DNA from: Cliona cf. orientalis
Lineage: Eukaryota > Porifera > Demospongiae > Clionaida > Clionaidae
Length of the DNA: 64,000 bases
NCBI GenBank assembly: GCA_963930775.1
Contig: OZ005690.1
Location: 4,820,225 to 4,884,224, forward strand
Direction of reading: 5' to 3'
The position numbers and the translations under genes were made by a program. The notes beneath the pieces were generated by a model that did not search any database, was not told the origin of the DNA, and saw only the letters and a program-made list of their open reading frames with translations. Below, one piece after another: positions 45,301 to 57,754 of the stretch (the first letter of the stretch is position 1; the number at the start of each line of letters is the position of its first letter).

Positions 45301-48300
45301 AGATATCCAGGATCCACTTAAATTTTCATGGTCATAATTTCATTTATGTAGTTCACACTGAGAGCTGCTCCACTCCACTAAGATATATTTTTTATATGAA
45401 GGCTGTAGCTTTTCTCCACAACGTATCTTGTGACAATCAATCAAGAAGCGTGGTAAATGATTGCTCCTTCAATGTTTTAAGCCGATCAGCTTCAGAGCAG
45501 TGTTCAGTTTTGGATGTTGTATGCTTTCCTCACTCCAATTGTACGGAAGGTGCTATTCGTCTTGCTGATGGCAAGAATTCACTCGATGGAAGAGTTGAAG
45601 TGTGTGTCAATGGACTTTGGGGGGCACTTCCTCCACCAAAAGTTGATTCTGTTGTTGGATATCCTTCAGTAGAATTAGAAAAGGCAGAAAGAATATGCAG
45701 GCAATTAGGATATCCATGGGAATGTGAGTTACGTGTGTATATAATAATGAATCACTATAGTGCAAAACCCTCAGTGTAGAGTGTATGTGTTCAATGTTAT
45801 TGTTGCCAGATCTCGTATCATAAAAATTAGAGTTAGTGAATTTACTGCTGGAACATTGAAAGTTGCCTAATCCAGGGTGGTATCATAAAATAATGAGTTA
45901 GTGAAGTAAATACCCACTAACTATGGCAATCAAAACTTGCCCTACGATTCCACCACCACACTCTTCTATTATGTTTCCGGAGTTATAAAGCTCATTAATT
46001 GCAATCATACTGCATGCTGTGAGCGAATTGACTTAATTTGCTCTCCTAAGATAACACCTGCCTGTGATACGGGTAAATATGCGTTGGTTATAGCTAAGTT
46101 TGCTAGCTCGTATATATAGTGGTACATACGTGCATTTTGGCCAAGAATGATCATTAAAATTAATTAAAAATCAGCACCTTCGATTTGCCCAGGATTAGTC
46201 AAATGATCCCAGTGTAGCTTACAATCTCACGGAAATTAAATTCAGGTGTCATATGGGTTCGTGCCGCAAACACAACGTATTTTTTGGAGAAATTTTTTAT
46301 TCTCATACGTTTTTTATGGTATTTCGCGGAATAAAATTTTGCCATAACGATTGCCTATCATCACGCTTTTAACGCAAAGTCATGGAGGAACTTATCTAGT
46401 GCCTCACGATTCAATCTGAAATTCTAATATAGTTAGAACACAGCTAATTTTAGAGGATTGAAATCACTACCATCAGCAAATGACGCCAAAACTGAAGAAA
46501 GGATGGTTTCCAGCAGATTCCACATAATACATACATTCCTATTTGTGTCTTCCAATTTGAAAATGAACATTGTGCAAAGATCCAACAAAAACCTTCCTCT
46601 GCCTGAGTTTAACAAGTACTATTTGAATAGTGCAGAGATCATTATGATTTAATTGTATTGAGTTTGCATGCAATTGTTGAATCATATTCGACTATTGGCA
46701 CAGTATTATGAACACAACATATTCTTGGCGCTCATTATAATATTATGCAAATTATTAATAACTTGTAAATTAATTGCAGGGGCTACACCGTTGACAATCT
46801 CAGGCAATTACCCTCATATTATGCTATACCATGGTGAAAACCATCACTATAGACCTAGTTGTTCCCGAGGGAATGTATTTGGTGTCTTATGCCAGGGAGA
46901 TACATCCAAGCCAAAACAATGTAAGCATGGTGATGTACGTCTCGTCAATGGAAGCAGGAAAACAGAAGGAAGACTCGAATTCTGTGCCTATGGCTACTGG
47001 TCTAACCTTTGCAATGACTACTCATCCTCCTTATCATATTTACTTGAGTTAACTAATGCGTGGCCTTGGAAAGCTCCATACTTAATTTGTCGCAAACTCG
47101 GATTTCCAACTGAAGGTAACTAATTAACCTTCCATACATCTGCAATTTTAATATTGACTAAATTCACACAGTGATGCTGTATAGATCTAGTGGAACTCCA
47201 TTTGGATCGAGCCCTTTGTTGCTTCCTAGTGTTGGTATTCGTTGTCATGAATGGCTTGCTTTTGACAGAGTGATTCAGAATATAAGTAACTGCCGGATTG
47301 TTAACCAGTCTAACTTTTGTCCTGCTAGAGACAGACTTGAAATCTCATGTGGAGGTACTGTAATATTATTATAACACACTGATAGGTCACAATTAACTGT
47401 CTCATAAGCTATGCAATATGGATGGATCTTTGGGTTATAGCTAAGCATTAGTATGGTAATGCATATGCACCTTACGGTAATAATAAGTTGTATATTAGCC
47501 GGGTTACTGGTGCAAACTTTGCACACTCACTGTCAGATGCTTGTGTCTTGTATAGAATTTGATGTCAACAAATTTGACCCTCTTTGTTCATTGTCATGCA
47601 GAAAGAGAGCAGTACAAAATATCGATTGAGGTTGATCCTGCTCAAGAGAGCTATGATATTGGAACCCGAGTAACCCTCAGATGTATTCTACCACCCTCAC
47701 TTCAGAGTTCTCCTTTCATAACAATTGACTGGAAGACGACTGTTCCTAATGTGCTACCTTATCGCTATGGATCCAACATATCGTTTGTAGTACCTTCCCA
47801 TCATCCAATGTCAGCTAACTATTACTGCTCTGTACAAGGAGTGGAATATCCCAATACTGAGGTGGTTAGACAAAGAGTCACCATCAAGATTAAAGGTGGG
47901 ATAAGAGTAATAACTAAGTAGAAATTTTTGCCAGCAGAATATTTTTGCCAATTTTACTACCCGCTATCACTGGTGAAAATTTTATCATGCTAATTTTTAT
48001 CCTCTACATTTTTTGTCTATAATACTTCTTGCTTAGCAAAGGATGTGACACAAAAAATTATTAGCTAATTGTGTGTACACCCCATAAAATATTATACTGA
48101 TACAAGAATTATAAATATACATCAGTCGAGCCTCCGATAACGGACCCTCCGAGAGGAGGACAACCTCTCTACAACGGTCAGCGTCATACTACAGATTGGA
48201 TTTAGCATGATTGTAGTACTTACATAACCTCCGAGAAGCGGATGCTTCTCGTTTCCGGACAGCGGACAAAAGTCCAGCTCCCAACTAGTCTCGTGCCCAG

Positions 48301-51300
48301 ACCCCACCCCCAAAGGGAGGAAGGGTCTGGTACACATCGAGCGCTTTTTGGGGCGCAGAGGATGCAGCATGTCATGTGACCATCATGACAACGCATCGTA
48401 TAGGCATGGCAACGCATCAGCGGCTCTCACGTGCAGCAATAGGCGGCTAGCGCGTGGTGTCATGTGCAAGCCACATGGCGTGAATCTGATTGGTGCGACA
48501 GAATTCAGACATTCCAAGTCAGCAAGACCCAAAAAGAGCTCGATGTGTACCAGACCCTTTCCTCCTTTTGGGGGTGGGGTCTGGGGACGAGACTAGCTCC
48601 CAACATGACTTTCCAATACAAATTCGCTTCTAAATAACGGATACCGGAAAACCACGCCCACACTACCAAGCGCGCGCGCTGATGCAAATATAAAATGTCA
48701 TAATATGTGATAGCTATTAAACAATTCCAAGGATACTGGAATAATGAGTCCATGCACCAACTCCATCTTATCTATGTAAGGCGTAGGTCCATAGAGGTGA
48801 TACACACATGATATTTCAAGTCCATAACCAGCTCCTCAGCAAATGGCAGGAGATGGTGATGAGGACAATGATGTTGATCAAAAAGAACCCCTTCCCAGAT
48901 TGACAACTTACAAGAAAGCTAGCTATATGTAACTGTTTTGGAAGATGTGTGCTAATTTTAAATATTAAATTTGAGTATAAAGGACATGGACATAAAATTA
49001 ATATGGAGCTTATTTTGTGTCAAAAATCAGAATTTTGATTTAGAATGTGAAATATGATGTGATCAGGCAATATCAACTGTGAAATGAAGTCTTCAGTTTG
49101 TTTGTTATTTTAAAGTTTATTCAATTCAATTTTTATTGTCAATTAAATTTTGATTTTCGATTTGATTTTCAATTTGATATTCCATTCGATTTTCGATTTG
49201 ATTTTCACAATGTGATCTTCAATTTTATTTTCCACTTGATTTTCTGTTCAATTTTTGCTTCGATTTTCAATCGTTTAATATTCTATCATTCTATAATCCA
49301 GAACAGGTTCCATTGGTCATTTTCATTAGAGTGCAATCCTCTCTCAACAATAATTATTACGTTTAACTTGCATGGCAACCTTTATTACATTCAATGCAGC
49401 ACAAACTGAAGTGAAATGTCGCTCTTAAGTCGAATGATGGGAAACTCACAGCAGTGATTAATTCTTGCTAATAAAAACTAATAAAGGTTGCCAGGCAAGT
49501 AAAATATATTAGTACACTCTAATGAAAATGAGCATTGGAGCCTGATCTGGGTTATAGAATAATGGAATATGAACAATCGAAAGTCAAAGCGAAAATTGAA
49601 CAGAAAGTCAAATTGAAAAACAAATTGATCATAATAATCAAATTGAAAATTGAAAGTCAAATGGGAAATTGAAGATCATATTATTATTGAAAATCAAATT
49701 GAAAATCGAACAGAAAATCAAATTGAATATCAAATTTAAACTACAGAACAAACTGAAAGCTTCACTTCAAAGTTGATATTGCCTGATGACATTGTATTTC
49801 ACCCTAAAATCAAATTCCTAATTTTTGACAAAAAAAAGCCTTGTCTATCAGTTGACAAGATTATTAACCTAAAGCATGCATCTACAAGACAACACTGCGT
49901 GACTATCCTATATTCAGTAACATGCAATCATGTCATGCAATGATTTACTCACGACACATATTAGATTTTGAACATTCTATTGTCATAGTTAGTACATTTT
50001 TACATTTCAATGAATCTCTATCCTATTTAAGGTCAAAATGTGGTAAACATCTGAGATAAGGACAACCTCCAAACAAAGGACAAAGGCCCGTCCCAAAGTG
50101 TCCTTTGTTCAGAGGCTCAAAAATATGATACAGTACATGTATATAGAACGTGTATAAATAATGATAAAGTGAACGATAGTTAATGCAGTAGCCTTTTAAA
50201 ATATTATGGTGACCTTTACTGCATTGCCAAAATTATTCTAGCAAAATTTCCATGTGGTATTATGCTACATGTATGATAGATCAACAAAAATAATATAATG
50301 GTTTTTCTCTCCATATCACATAATTGGATTACACTAAAGCATAATATAATATTATATGATTGCTTATAGCTTTACTTCAAAGGAGAAATATTGATCAATA
50401 TGTTGAAGTTGAGGAAGAAAGCAGTGTGCGCCTCCAGGTTGAGACACCGAATATCACCAATGTCACTAGATTGCTCTCTGAATTGACATGGTATCATAAT
50501 GGAACAATCATGCTATCTGACCCCGATCCAGATGATCAGAGGATCACGTTCAGTGATGATAAGAAAACACTCACAATTTCTAATTTTTCATCCACTGATG
50601 CTGGAGTATACAAAGTTCAATTCAATAAAATTGATGTGCAGCCTTACAATCAAACTTGTAATGATGAACTTATTTCTCTCCTGAGAGGCTACCCAATCCT
50701 CGCACCTGCTGTATACTGTATCAATGTTAAATCCTGTATTGCTGAAGATAATAAAACTCAACAAGTTCAAAGAGTTGATGTAAGCCGACTGAACTTTAAC
50801 TTAAGTGATGGATTGACGTTGGTGGCTGATGGAATAGCCAATAACGCTGAAGAATTTGAGCATTTATCTCTCAAATGGTACAGAAATGGAAGATATATTT
50901 ACTTTCGAAATTTTAATTATCAGTTTAGTATACAGCAAAGACAATATCCAACTGTCAGTCAAGAGCTAAAAGTTACTACTAATTACTTAAAATCAGAAAT
51001 AATTTATGAAGAGACTGGTAGATATGAAGTGGCATTGACTATTTATATTTATGATCCTGACTCAAAATGCCAGGCCTATTATGGCCAAATACTTGCACCT
51101 TATGGAGCCAGATATCGTCATTATGATTATGAAGTGCCTCTTTCATGGGGATATATTGATGTCAGCTATTACAAAAGTAAGCATTATAATGTACCTACAA
51201 GGAATTTTTGTATATTATATATATGTATGACATTGTATAGATGTGGACTTATACTTTAACACTGATAAGAACACTACTACTCGGGATGAAGGTGCTACTC

Positions 51301-52330
51301 TTACTTGCCGAGCTAGCATTGGATTTCCTCCATTTTCCCACCTCTCCCTTATCAAGAACCAACAGACAGTGGCCACCTCATCGACTGGAATGCTACAGAT
51401 AAACACAAAGAGTGTCCATGCAAATCCTTTTGGATCGTATATCTGTCAGTTAAATGCCTCTGGGCAGATATTTGAGGAATCGACATTTGTGAAAGAACAA
51501 GGTTCATGCTTGCTCAGTTGTGAAATAAAATTAGCTTGATGATATGATTGTATGCATGTGCATTATTTAGCTATCGTAACATTAAATTTTCAGTGATCTT
51601 TAGGGTGGTGATTGAGTTTGATAGTCAATTTGAAAGAATTTGTGATAATTCAACCGTAAGTTCATTTTAGTCATTAGCTAAGCCTTGGGAAATATCCCTA
51701 AAATTAATTACACCATGAATTCTTGATAATTGCACAGGAATTTATAGAACAAGCATTATTCTCAAAAATCAGCACAGAATGTCGCTGCAACTTCAGCAGA
51801 GATGACTTCATTGATTCGAGCACTGACTGTGAAGACAGTGGCAAACTTACATACACATCAACCATAGAATATTCAAACAATGAAGGTTCTGAGACTGCTT
51901 CTGTCATCGCTGACAGGCTCATCCATCAAGCTCCCTTCTCTTTGGTAGTGAAAGGAATGCTAGTTGGAGTTGTAGCAGTGGATTGTACCAGTTGTAGAAG
52001 TTCCCTACAGTCTGACGCTACTAAATTAAACAACTCTTTCTCCCCAGCTGCTGCCACTAATAACTCTTTCTCCCCAGCTGCTGTGAGTGGCTTGTTCATT
52101 GGTGGTTTTGCCACTGGTGCATTCATCGTTCTCATCACCGTTTTCATCGTTGTGTGAGTAACTGTATTATTATTAATCGTGACATTAGCTAAACTTGCTG
52201 TCACAATAATTATTATAGAATCTGCACTAATAAGCATCGTCATCCAAATGCCAAGGAAAGTATACCAGGTGAAAGCGAGAAGACTCCTAATGAGTATGCT
52301 TTTGTAGCCCAGTGTTCCAAGGTTGACTGA
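36365..52330 (+). CDS. SRCR-Ig type I membrane receptor, gene 3 (complete)
   Basis: Exons: 36365-36425, 36718-36936, 37193-37342, 37425-37580, 37634-37807, 38523-38693, 41519-41689, 42146-42313, 43077-43247, 44946-45095, 45352-45723, 46780-47115, 47172-47354, 47602-47895, 50370-51176, 51241-51501, 51594-51655, 51738-52153, 52219-52330. The sum is 4434 nt (1477 residues). Exon lengths match gene 2 except exons 6, 11, 14, 15 and 18, which differ by whole codons or are balanced by the next exon. Domains are as in gene 2: signal peptide, seven SRCR, four Ig-like, membrane-proximal cysteines, one span, tail. Odd points: exon 11 joins the end of SRCR5 to the start of SRCR6 without an intron; the tail reads NEYAFV instead of NEYALV; the span is four codons shorter than in gene 1. 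AATAAA follows at 52335. Confidence 0.87.
39038..39112. repeat. Perfect 30-bp inverted repeat, gene 3 intron 6
   Basis: Arms 39038-39067 and 39083-39112 are exact reverse complements (core ctgccagtaattggggtgca), separated by 15 nt. No counterpart in gene 2 intron 6. Confidence 0.9.
39398..39964 (-). mobile_element. AACCCTC-terminal MITE, full-length copy, gene 3 intron 6
   Basis: Runs from AACCCTCACCGCTAC at its left end to GCGGCGAGGGTT at its right, with the GGACGGAC repeats and terminal hairpin on the right. About 0.56 kb, minus orientation relative to the 6940 copy. Confidence 0.8.
40755..41458. mobile_element. Inverted-repeat element with perfect 29-bp termini
   Basis: The left terminus 40755-40783 (TACCGTATAGCGGGAAATTT...) and right terminus 41430-41458 are exact reverse complements. 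A third, slightly diverged terminus in inverted orientation sits inside at about 40832-40860, so the left end could also fold as a separate element of about 105 bp. Tips resemble 14272-14842. Confidence 0.85.
43921..44178. mobile_element. hAT MITE, 258 bp, gene 3 intron 9
   Basis: Termini CACTGGCGTAAG and, inverted, CAGTGGCGTAAG. Perfect 8-bp duplication GTTCCCAG at 43913-43920 and 44179-44186. Interior inverted blocks of GGGGGGCT/AGCCCCCC. Confidence 0.9.
48286..48595. mobile_element. MULE-like MITE, duplicate of 2173-2482
   Basis: Same element at the same site in gene 3 intron 14, with the same GCTCCCAAC duplications at 48277-48285 and 48596-48604. It was copied along with the segmental duplication. 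Confidence 0.8.
49020..49833. repeat. Foldback, duplicate of 2907-3720
   Basis: Same inverted arms and GATTTTCAATTT-type periodicity in gene 3 intron 14. I noticed no difference from the left copy. Confidence 0.8.
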
Positions 52331-52563
52331 GAAAAATAAACAACTAAAGAATGTAGCTAATCCTTCCAAGAAAATTTTAATTTTGATCACTCTTAATAGC
52401 TATAGCAGATAGCTGCATGATGATAATACTATGCATAATAATATGGAATACATTACTTTATGCTATTGCTCCTCTCTATTATGTGTGATCGAAAATCATT
52501 GCATGACTGATAGATCTAGAAGTTTGCAACACTCCACCATTCCCTCCAATTTATGATGCTAAA

Positions 52564-52872
52564 AATAATCCATCAAGCTCCCTTCTCTTTGGTAGTGGAA
52601 GGAATGCTAATTGGAGTTGTAGAAGTTGATTGTACCTACCAATTGTAGAAATTCCCTACAGTCTGATGCCACTAATAGCTCTTTCTCCCCAGCTACTGTG
52701 AGTGGCTTATTCATTGGTGGTCTTGCCACTGGTGCATTGATCGTTCTCATCACCATTTTCATTGCGATAATTATTGTGTGAGTAACTGTAATTATTAATC
52801 GTGACATTAGGTAAACCCCTACAGAATCGCACTAATAGGTATCGTCATCCAAGTGCCAAGAAAAGTATGCCA
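52564..52872 (+). pseudogene. Decayed extra membrane-span and tail exons after gene 3
   Basis: 52564-52781 resembles the second half of exon 18 and 52823-52872 the start of the tail exon, which breaks off after agccagatc-like sequence. Cognate of 6466-6836 but further decayed in the tail. The span part keeps a GTGAGT donor. Confidence 0.7.
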
Positions 52873-53035
52873 GATCATAGCTAATCCTTATTATTGCTCC
52901 TCCTCTCTTGTGTGGTCAAAAATTATTGCATGACCGATAGCTATAGATGTAGAAGTTTGCAACACTCCACCATTCATTCCCTCCAATTTGTGATGCTGAA
53001 ATAAATTAATGAATATAATTATGGTGATGCTGCAC

Positions 53036-54855
53036 TGATGACTCTACTAAAGCTGATATTCTTAATAAAGAATTCCATAATAACTTTAACCATTTGAAGG
53101 ATCTAGCTTCCAGTGTCATGAACCGGCTCTCAACTCAACCAATGTGCTGCCCTGTGGAGCTCCTGTGTACCGAAGACCAAGTTTATGATCTCATTATGCA
53201 ACTTGACAACCAAAAATCGTCGGGTACTGATAACGTATCAGCAAAAATGCTCAAGGCTACAGTCAATACTACCGTCTCTACTATTACCAAATTATTTAAT
53301 ATGTCTATCAGAACGGGAACATTTCCCTCCTGCTGGAAAACAGCAAGGGTAGTCCCTATTCCCAAAAAGGGATGCAGGACAAATCCAGCGAACTATAGAC
53401 CTATCTCAATCCTACCGATTCTAAGCAAAGTCCTAGAAAGAATACTACACAACCTTATCTTCAAGCACCTTTGTTCAATGTCGCCAATTTCAACACGCCA
53501 ATTTGGGTTCCTACCTGGCAGGTCTACAGTCTCTGCGCTGTTGACACTATCTAATGATGTCCTAGATTCTCTAGACAAAGGGCAGGAAATCATTTCTGTA
53601 TTTTTCGACCTAAGTAAGGCGTTTGATTCGGTACCCCACTTCAAAAGTTACTGGATATCCAGATTAATCCTTTCATATTCAATCTCTTATATGACTACCT
53701 TTCTGAAAGGAAGCAGTTTGTTGTAGTTAATGGAAGTCAGTCCTCTGAACTGGAAGTAACATCTGGGGTTCCCCAAGGATCTGTGCTTGGACCGTTATTG
53801 TTCCTTATTTATATTAATGGTGTCTCTTGCATTGCTTTAAATGGGAAGCTCTTAATCTATGCTGACAACATTGCACTCTACCAGATCATTCATGCCCCAT
53901 CCGACTATCTGCTAATCCAAAATGACATCAATGCTATATCCGTTTGGACTAACGAAAATTTCCTACATCTAAATATCAATAAATGCTGCTATATGCTGTT
54001 TTCTAAAAAACACCATCCCTGCCAACCAATTACCCAGCTAGTTATCGAAGGACAATCACTTGAGAGAGTAACCACCTTTAAGTATCTTGGAGTACTATTC
54101 TCTCATGATGGCTCATGGTCAGCCCACATCACAAATGTTTGTAATAAGGCTAGAAAGGTTCTGGGTTTCCTTTATCGCAAGTACTACCACGATTCACACA
54201 CTGACACTCTACTCCATCTTTATAAAATGCTTGTACGCCCTCTTCTGGAATACGCCACTTGTGTCTGGGACCCATATCTCAGAAAGGATATCAACAACAT
54301 TGAAAAAGTGCAAGCTTTTGCTCTCAAAATCTGTCTGAAGGAGTGGCATGTAAATTATGAAGTACTTATTGAAACTGCAAGTATTCCTACGCTAGAAAAA
54401 CGGAGACAGTACCTCAAGCAATGTCAGCTGTATAGCATCATAAATGGCTTATCTTCCTATGAATCTCTTCCTACCGCAAGAGTGAGTTTATGTGAATACA
54501 CTCTCAGAATTAGATCTGTCACCGATCGATCTCTTGCCCAGCCATTTGCAAGGACCCAATTGTACTATCACTCTTTTCTACCGTCTGCTATCAGGCTATG
54601 GAACTCACTTCCGCAGGAGGTAGTCACCAAAGAAAGCCCCCAAACTTTTAAGAGAGCTCTCATGCAACATATGTTCATTACTTAACTTTCTGATGCATTG
54701 CAATATATAACTATAGCTATAAGCTCTTAATGTTAATTATTGTGTTTTTTGTTTGTCTTTACTATTGTTTGTGCTAGTGGTAATTTTAAGTGGATACTCG
54801 ACTTGTATTAGCTATTGCTATTTCTTGTATCCTATTAAACGGTATATTATTGGAA
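53036..54855 (+). mobile_element. 5'-truncated LINE with poly(A), inactive
   Basis: The first frame (53094-53726) has NYRPISILPILSKVLERI, FLPGRS and FFDLSKAFDSVPH. A frameshift near 53640 moves into the second frame (to 54685) with SGVPQGSVLGPLLFLIYING, then LIYADNIALY, YLGVLFS and LWNSLP. The catalytic pair YADD/FADD reads YADN here. It ends in A10 at about 54854. The sequence after it (tctgctcatactc) aligns with the gene 2 flank near 30035, so the insertion is specific to unit 3. CR1/Jockey-like by appearance; related to the LINE at 7451-9021. Confidence 0.88.
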
Positions 54856-55794
54856 AAAAAAAATCTGCTCATACTCTTACAGTGAGCACTAAATTCATCA
54901 AACACAACATTCATTTTTACAACATCAGTTAAAGATTTCTATATTAATTTTATCAACTGTAGCATCTAGTCCAGTCCTGGTTCTGGTGTACCTCCAGGCA
55001 GATTAAAATAAACTCTTCTATAGAGACTAGCAGAGAATTGTCACGATGTAAGCCCAAAATTTAATGCCTTGTACCTAGCCCAACAGAGGTCATAGTCCAT
55101 GATGGCATCATGACATTGTAGCTCTGTCAGATTGAAAGAGGACATTTGATGTTCATGCATGTAACCCTGAGTCATTACTCTCCAACCAGCGTAGATAATG
55201 TCATAGAGTAGAGTGTCATAGCAAATGTGGAGACTGATACGTATGATTATCAATCTCTAGCAGTGTGGGCATCAATGATGTTCTCTATGATGGAATCAAG
55301 CTTGTTCTGTATATATCTGCCTCCAAATGAGGGTGGCATTTCTCTCGTAGGCGAGAGATAGCTACATCAGAAGAGATCATGGCTTTTCAACCAGTCAAAG
55401 TGTTCACCTACAAATATTCATACTAGTAGTATACCTACCACGTACACGGCTACATCCAGATTATAATAATAGTGTAAGCTACTTAGCTCCATAATTTTTA
55501 TTACTGTTACAATTTTGGTGTTATTACTCTTAGCCAGAATAGCTTTCTGTTACAGTTCTATACCTATTTTTTTTTAAGCAAGCCTACACACTAAGCAAAA
55601 AAAAATTGTCCGGAAACCACCATATATAATTGAGCTGGATGCATAGTAGAACCATACAATGCAAGCAAACAGCCTAAACTTCAATTTTGGTAAAAATTTG
55701 GTGAAGGTCGTCACGTTTATGTGCGCGCGAAGCCCCGCCCCTCACGTAGCGCTGCAAACGCATGGCTTCCCTGTACAAACATATGGGGAAACTT
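54856..55794. other. Intergenic flank of gene 3 with conserved block
   Basis: 55320-55570 aligns with 30110-30370 (catttctcttgtaggc..., ccagtcaaagtgt, cttagctccataa). This shows that the shared unit extends past the receptor gene towards the convergent gene. No gene seen. Confidence 0.65.
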
Positions 55795-56262
55795 CAAAGG
55801 ACCGAAGGAAGAGTGGTCATGTTAAGTCCTGCCCAGTGGAGTAGTAAGTGTGCAGCTGTTGCAACTTGCCAGTCTGTGTTTACGTGTCACCTACCTCAAC
55901 TACATGACTGATAACCATTCTGTGCTTTGCTGGTCAGTTGTCAATGCAGTGACAGTGTAAACAGGCAGTGGCTCTCAAGTGCATAATTCAGTTGAAGTAC
56001 GATGTCACAGAGGCTTTCACTTTATATAGTGACATAGCCAGGTGCCTTCCCCCAACTCCTAGATCACTGACTCTAGTATCCAACCCTGTTTAGGTGCAGG
56101 GTATGTAGTCAATAGTATACCAGTATACCCTGTTCAGGTGGAGGGTATGTAGTTCAATACTCCTGACTCCTGATTGCCGATATTGACCACGCGCAGAGTG
56201 AGCCATGCTATATCATGCATGCATGTAGCGGTGAGGGTTCTGCACTCCTGTGCATTCACTAT
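55795..56262 (+). mobile_element. AACCCTC-terminal MITE lacking its hairpin end
   Basis: Starts in the family body (aggaagagtggtcatgttaa) and runs to GTAGCGGTGAGGGTT and tgcactcctgtgcattcac. It abuts the 3' end of the broken minus-strand membrane-protein gene, replacing that gene's last codons. Confidence 0.7.
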
Positions 56263-56267
56263 TTTTC

Positions 56268-57032
56268 AGCAATGACATTAGCAAGTTATATACTTTGTGA
56301 CTCTTGATAGCTAAATATTATGTATTCACTCTCTGAGTGGTGCTCTTCAAGAATGTGAATATCGTCTGGATCCACCTCAATATTTCTTATGATTTTTGCA
56401 TGAAATCGCTTAATCAGTTTCTTTGGGATCAAATTCCAGACATACATTGTCAACAATTCCACAAAACTAAACAAGTGCAGTAGTCATCGACAAGCTTAGT
56501 AGTATTGTCATATACCTTTCTTATTGTCTCGAAAGTAAAGATATCCAACAGCTAGTACTATGTAATTTACCATAAAGGAGCTCTCCAGTAATACAACAGA
56601 CATTTGCTTGTATGGACGCACATGCACTGATGACATAACAGAGAAGGAAAATCGAAACAGCAAGCAAAAGTAGTACACTGGTAGGGTGTACAGTGTGAGA
56701 GACGACAATAAAAGCAGCAGACCTTGACTGAGCAGTAATAGTCCAAACCAGTAGTGGTGCTTATCCCATAGTGGAGCAAAGTAAGCATCATAGAGAGGCT
56801 GGTATCTTCCGATGAACTTTAAAGGCCCAAGGTGATCCACACTCCTCAGCCACTGCATTGAGAATAGGAGAAGTGTGTAGGGTATCCAAAGTAGAAGGAA
56901 AGCATGCTATGGCAGCCAAAAGGAGGAAGATATGGAGATATCTCCCATGAGAATAATTTCTATCCTTTAATTTGCCCAAGCAATATATACTGATAAATTT
57001 GCTAACTCTTGAATCATCAAATGTTGATCAAT
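56268..57032 (-). pseudogene. Fragment: 3' (membrane-span) part of beta-helix/multi-span gene, unit 3
   Basis: Matches the last third of the 31242-34231 gene (MQWLRSVDHLGPLKFIGRY, YLYFRDNK, LIPKKLI) but is split over at least three frames and has an early stop (QSI then stop). The remaining exon sequence upstream is missing. Confidence 0.85.
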
Positions 57033-57099
57033 CTACATGGTTTGTACTCCTCATGTTTCTATCAATTATTGGATTATGATGAAAACTCAACCTACAATA

Positions 57100-57751
57100 C
57101 ATGGCCGTAGACAAGTATGTGCTTGGGGGTGCTGAAGCACCCCCCGGTTGAAATTTTTTGACATCTCTGTGAAGACAGCACACTGAGAGCCCACAAATAT
57201 ATAAATGACTCTTCTTCTAGAATGAAGAAAGGAAGCTTTGCATGCAGTAGCTCCTCGGATGGTAGCCTCTTTTCCTCCCCGTAAGAATTTCGTTACTAAC
57301 TTGGTCGTTCTCGACTCCATTGACTACGCCCCAGAGAGCACAGTGTGCATGCATTAGAATAATTGAACCTTGACCCTGGTAACAGTGCATACTATAATAT
57401 AGGCTATGGACTGCAAATGGTTCTCAATCACTGGAAGCAGATAGCCATCAATGGATGCTAGTTCCTCAAGCCTATTGCCTGAGCTTTCCTATACCAAGAT
57501 AGGATCAGGAGGGATAGATTTCTTGCATATTAACTGGTTGTATACTTTGTGACTGTAGTAGCAACAGTGGAATTATCATGACCTCAGGAGCCTCCAGAAT
57601 GCGTCTCAGAGCAAACTTTTTTGGAGGAGCATGCCTCCAGACCCCCCCCCCCCCCCTAGGAGGAGCTGCCTTACGGCAGCTGCAAACTAGCCAGATCAAC
57701 TAAATAACTAGCTATAGCACCCCCAAATCAAAATTTTTGTCTACGGCCCTG
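57100..57751. mobile_element. hAT-like MITE inside the broken gene
   Basis: Termini CATGGCCGTAGACAA and, inverted, CAGGGCCGTAGACAA, with GGGGGTGctgaagcacccc inside and a C-run near 57640. Flanks share only CAATA, so the duplication is not clean. Confidence 0.65.
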
Positions 57752-57754
57752 CAA

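Larger units (their letters stand above)
46119..52440. repeat. Segmental duplication, right copy
   Basis: Near-identical partner of the block at 1-6340. It covers the end of intron 11 and exons 12-19 of receptor gene 3. It includes the same transposon and foldback insertions in intron 14, so both were present before the duplication or conversion. A few of its substitutions (for example the Ser codon near 51435 and a Val codon near 52127) agree with gene 2 rather than gene 1, which suggests patchwork exchange. Confidence 0.95.
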
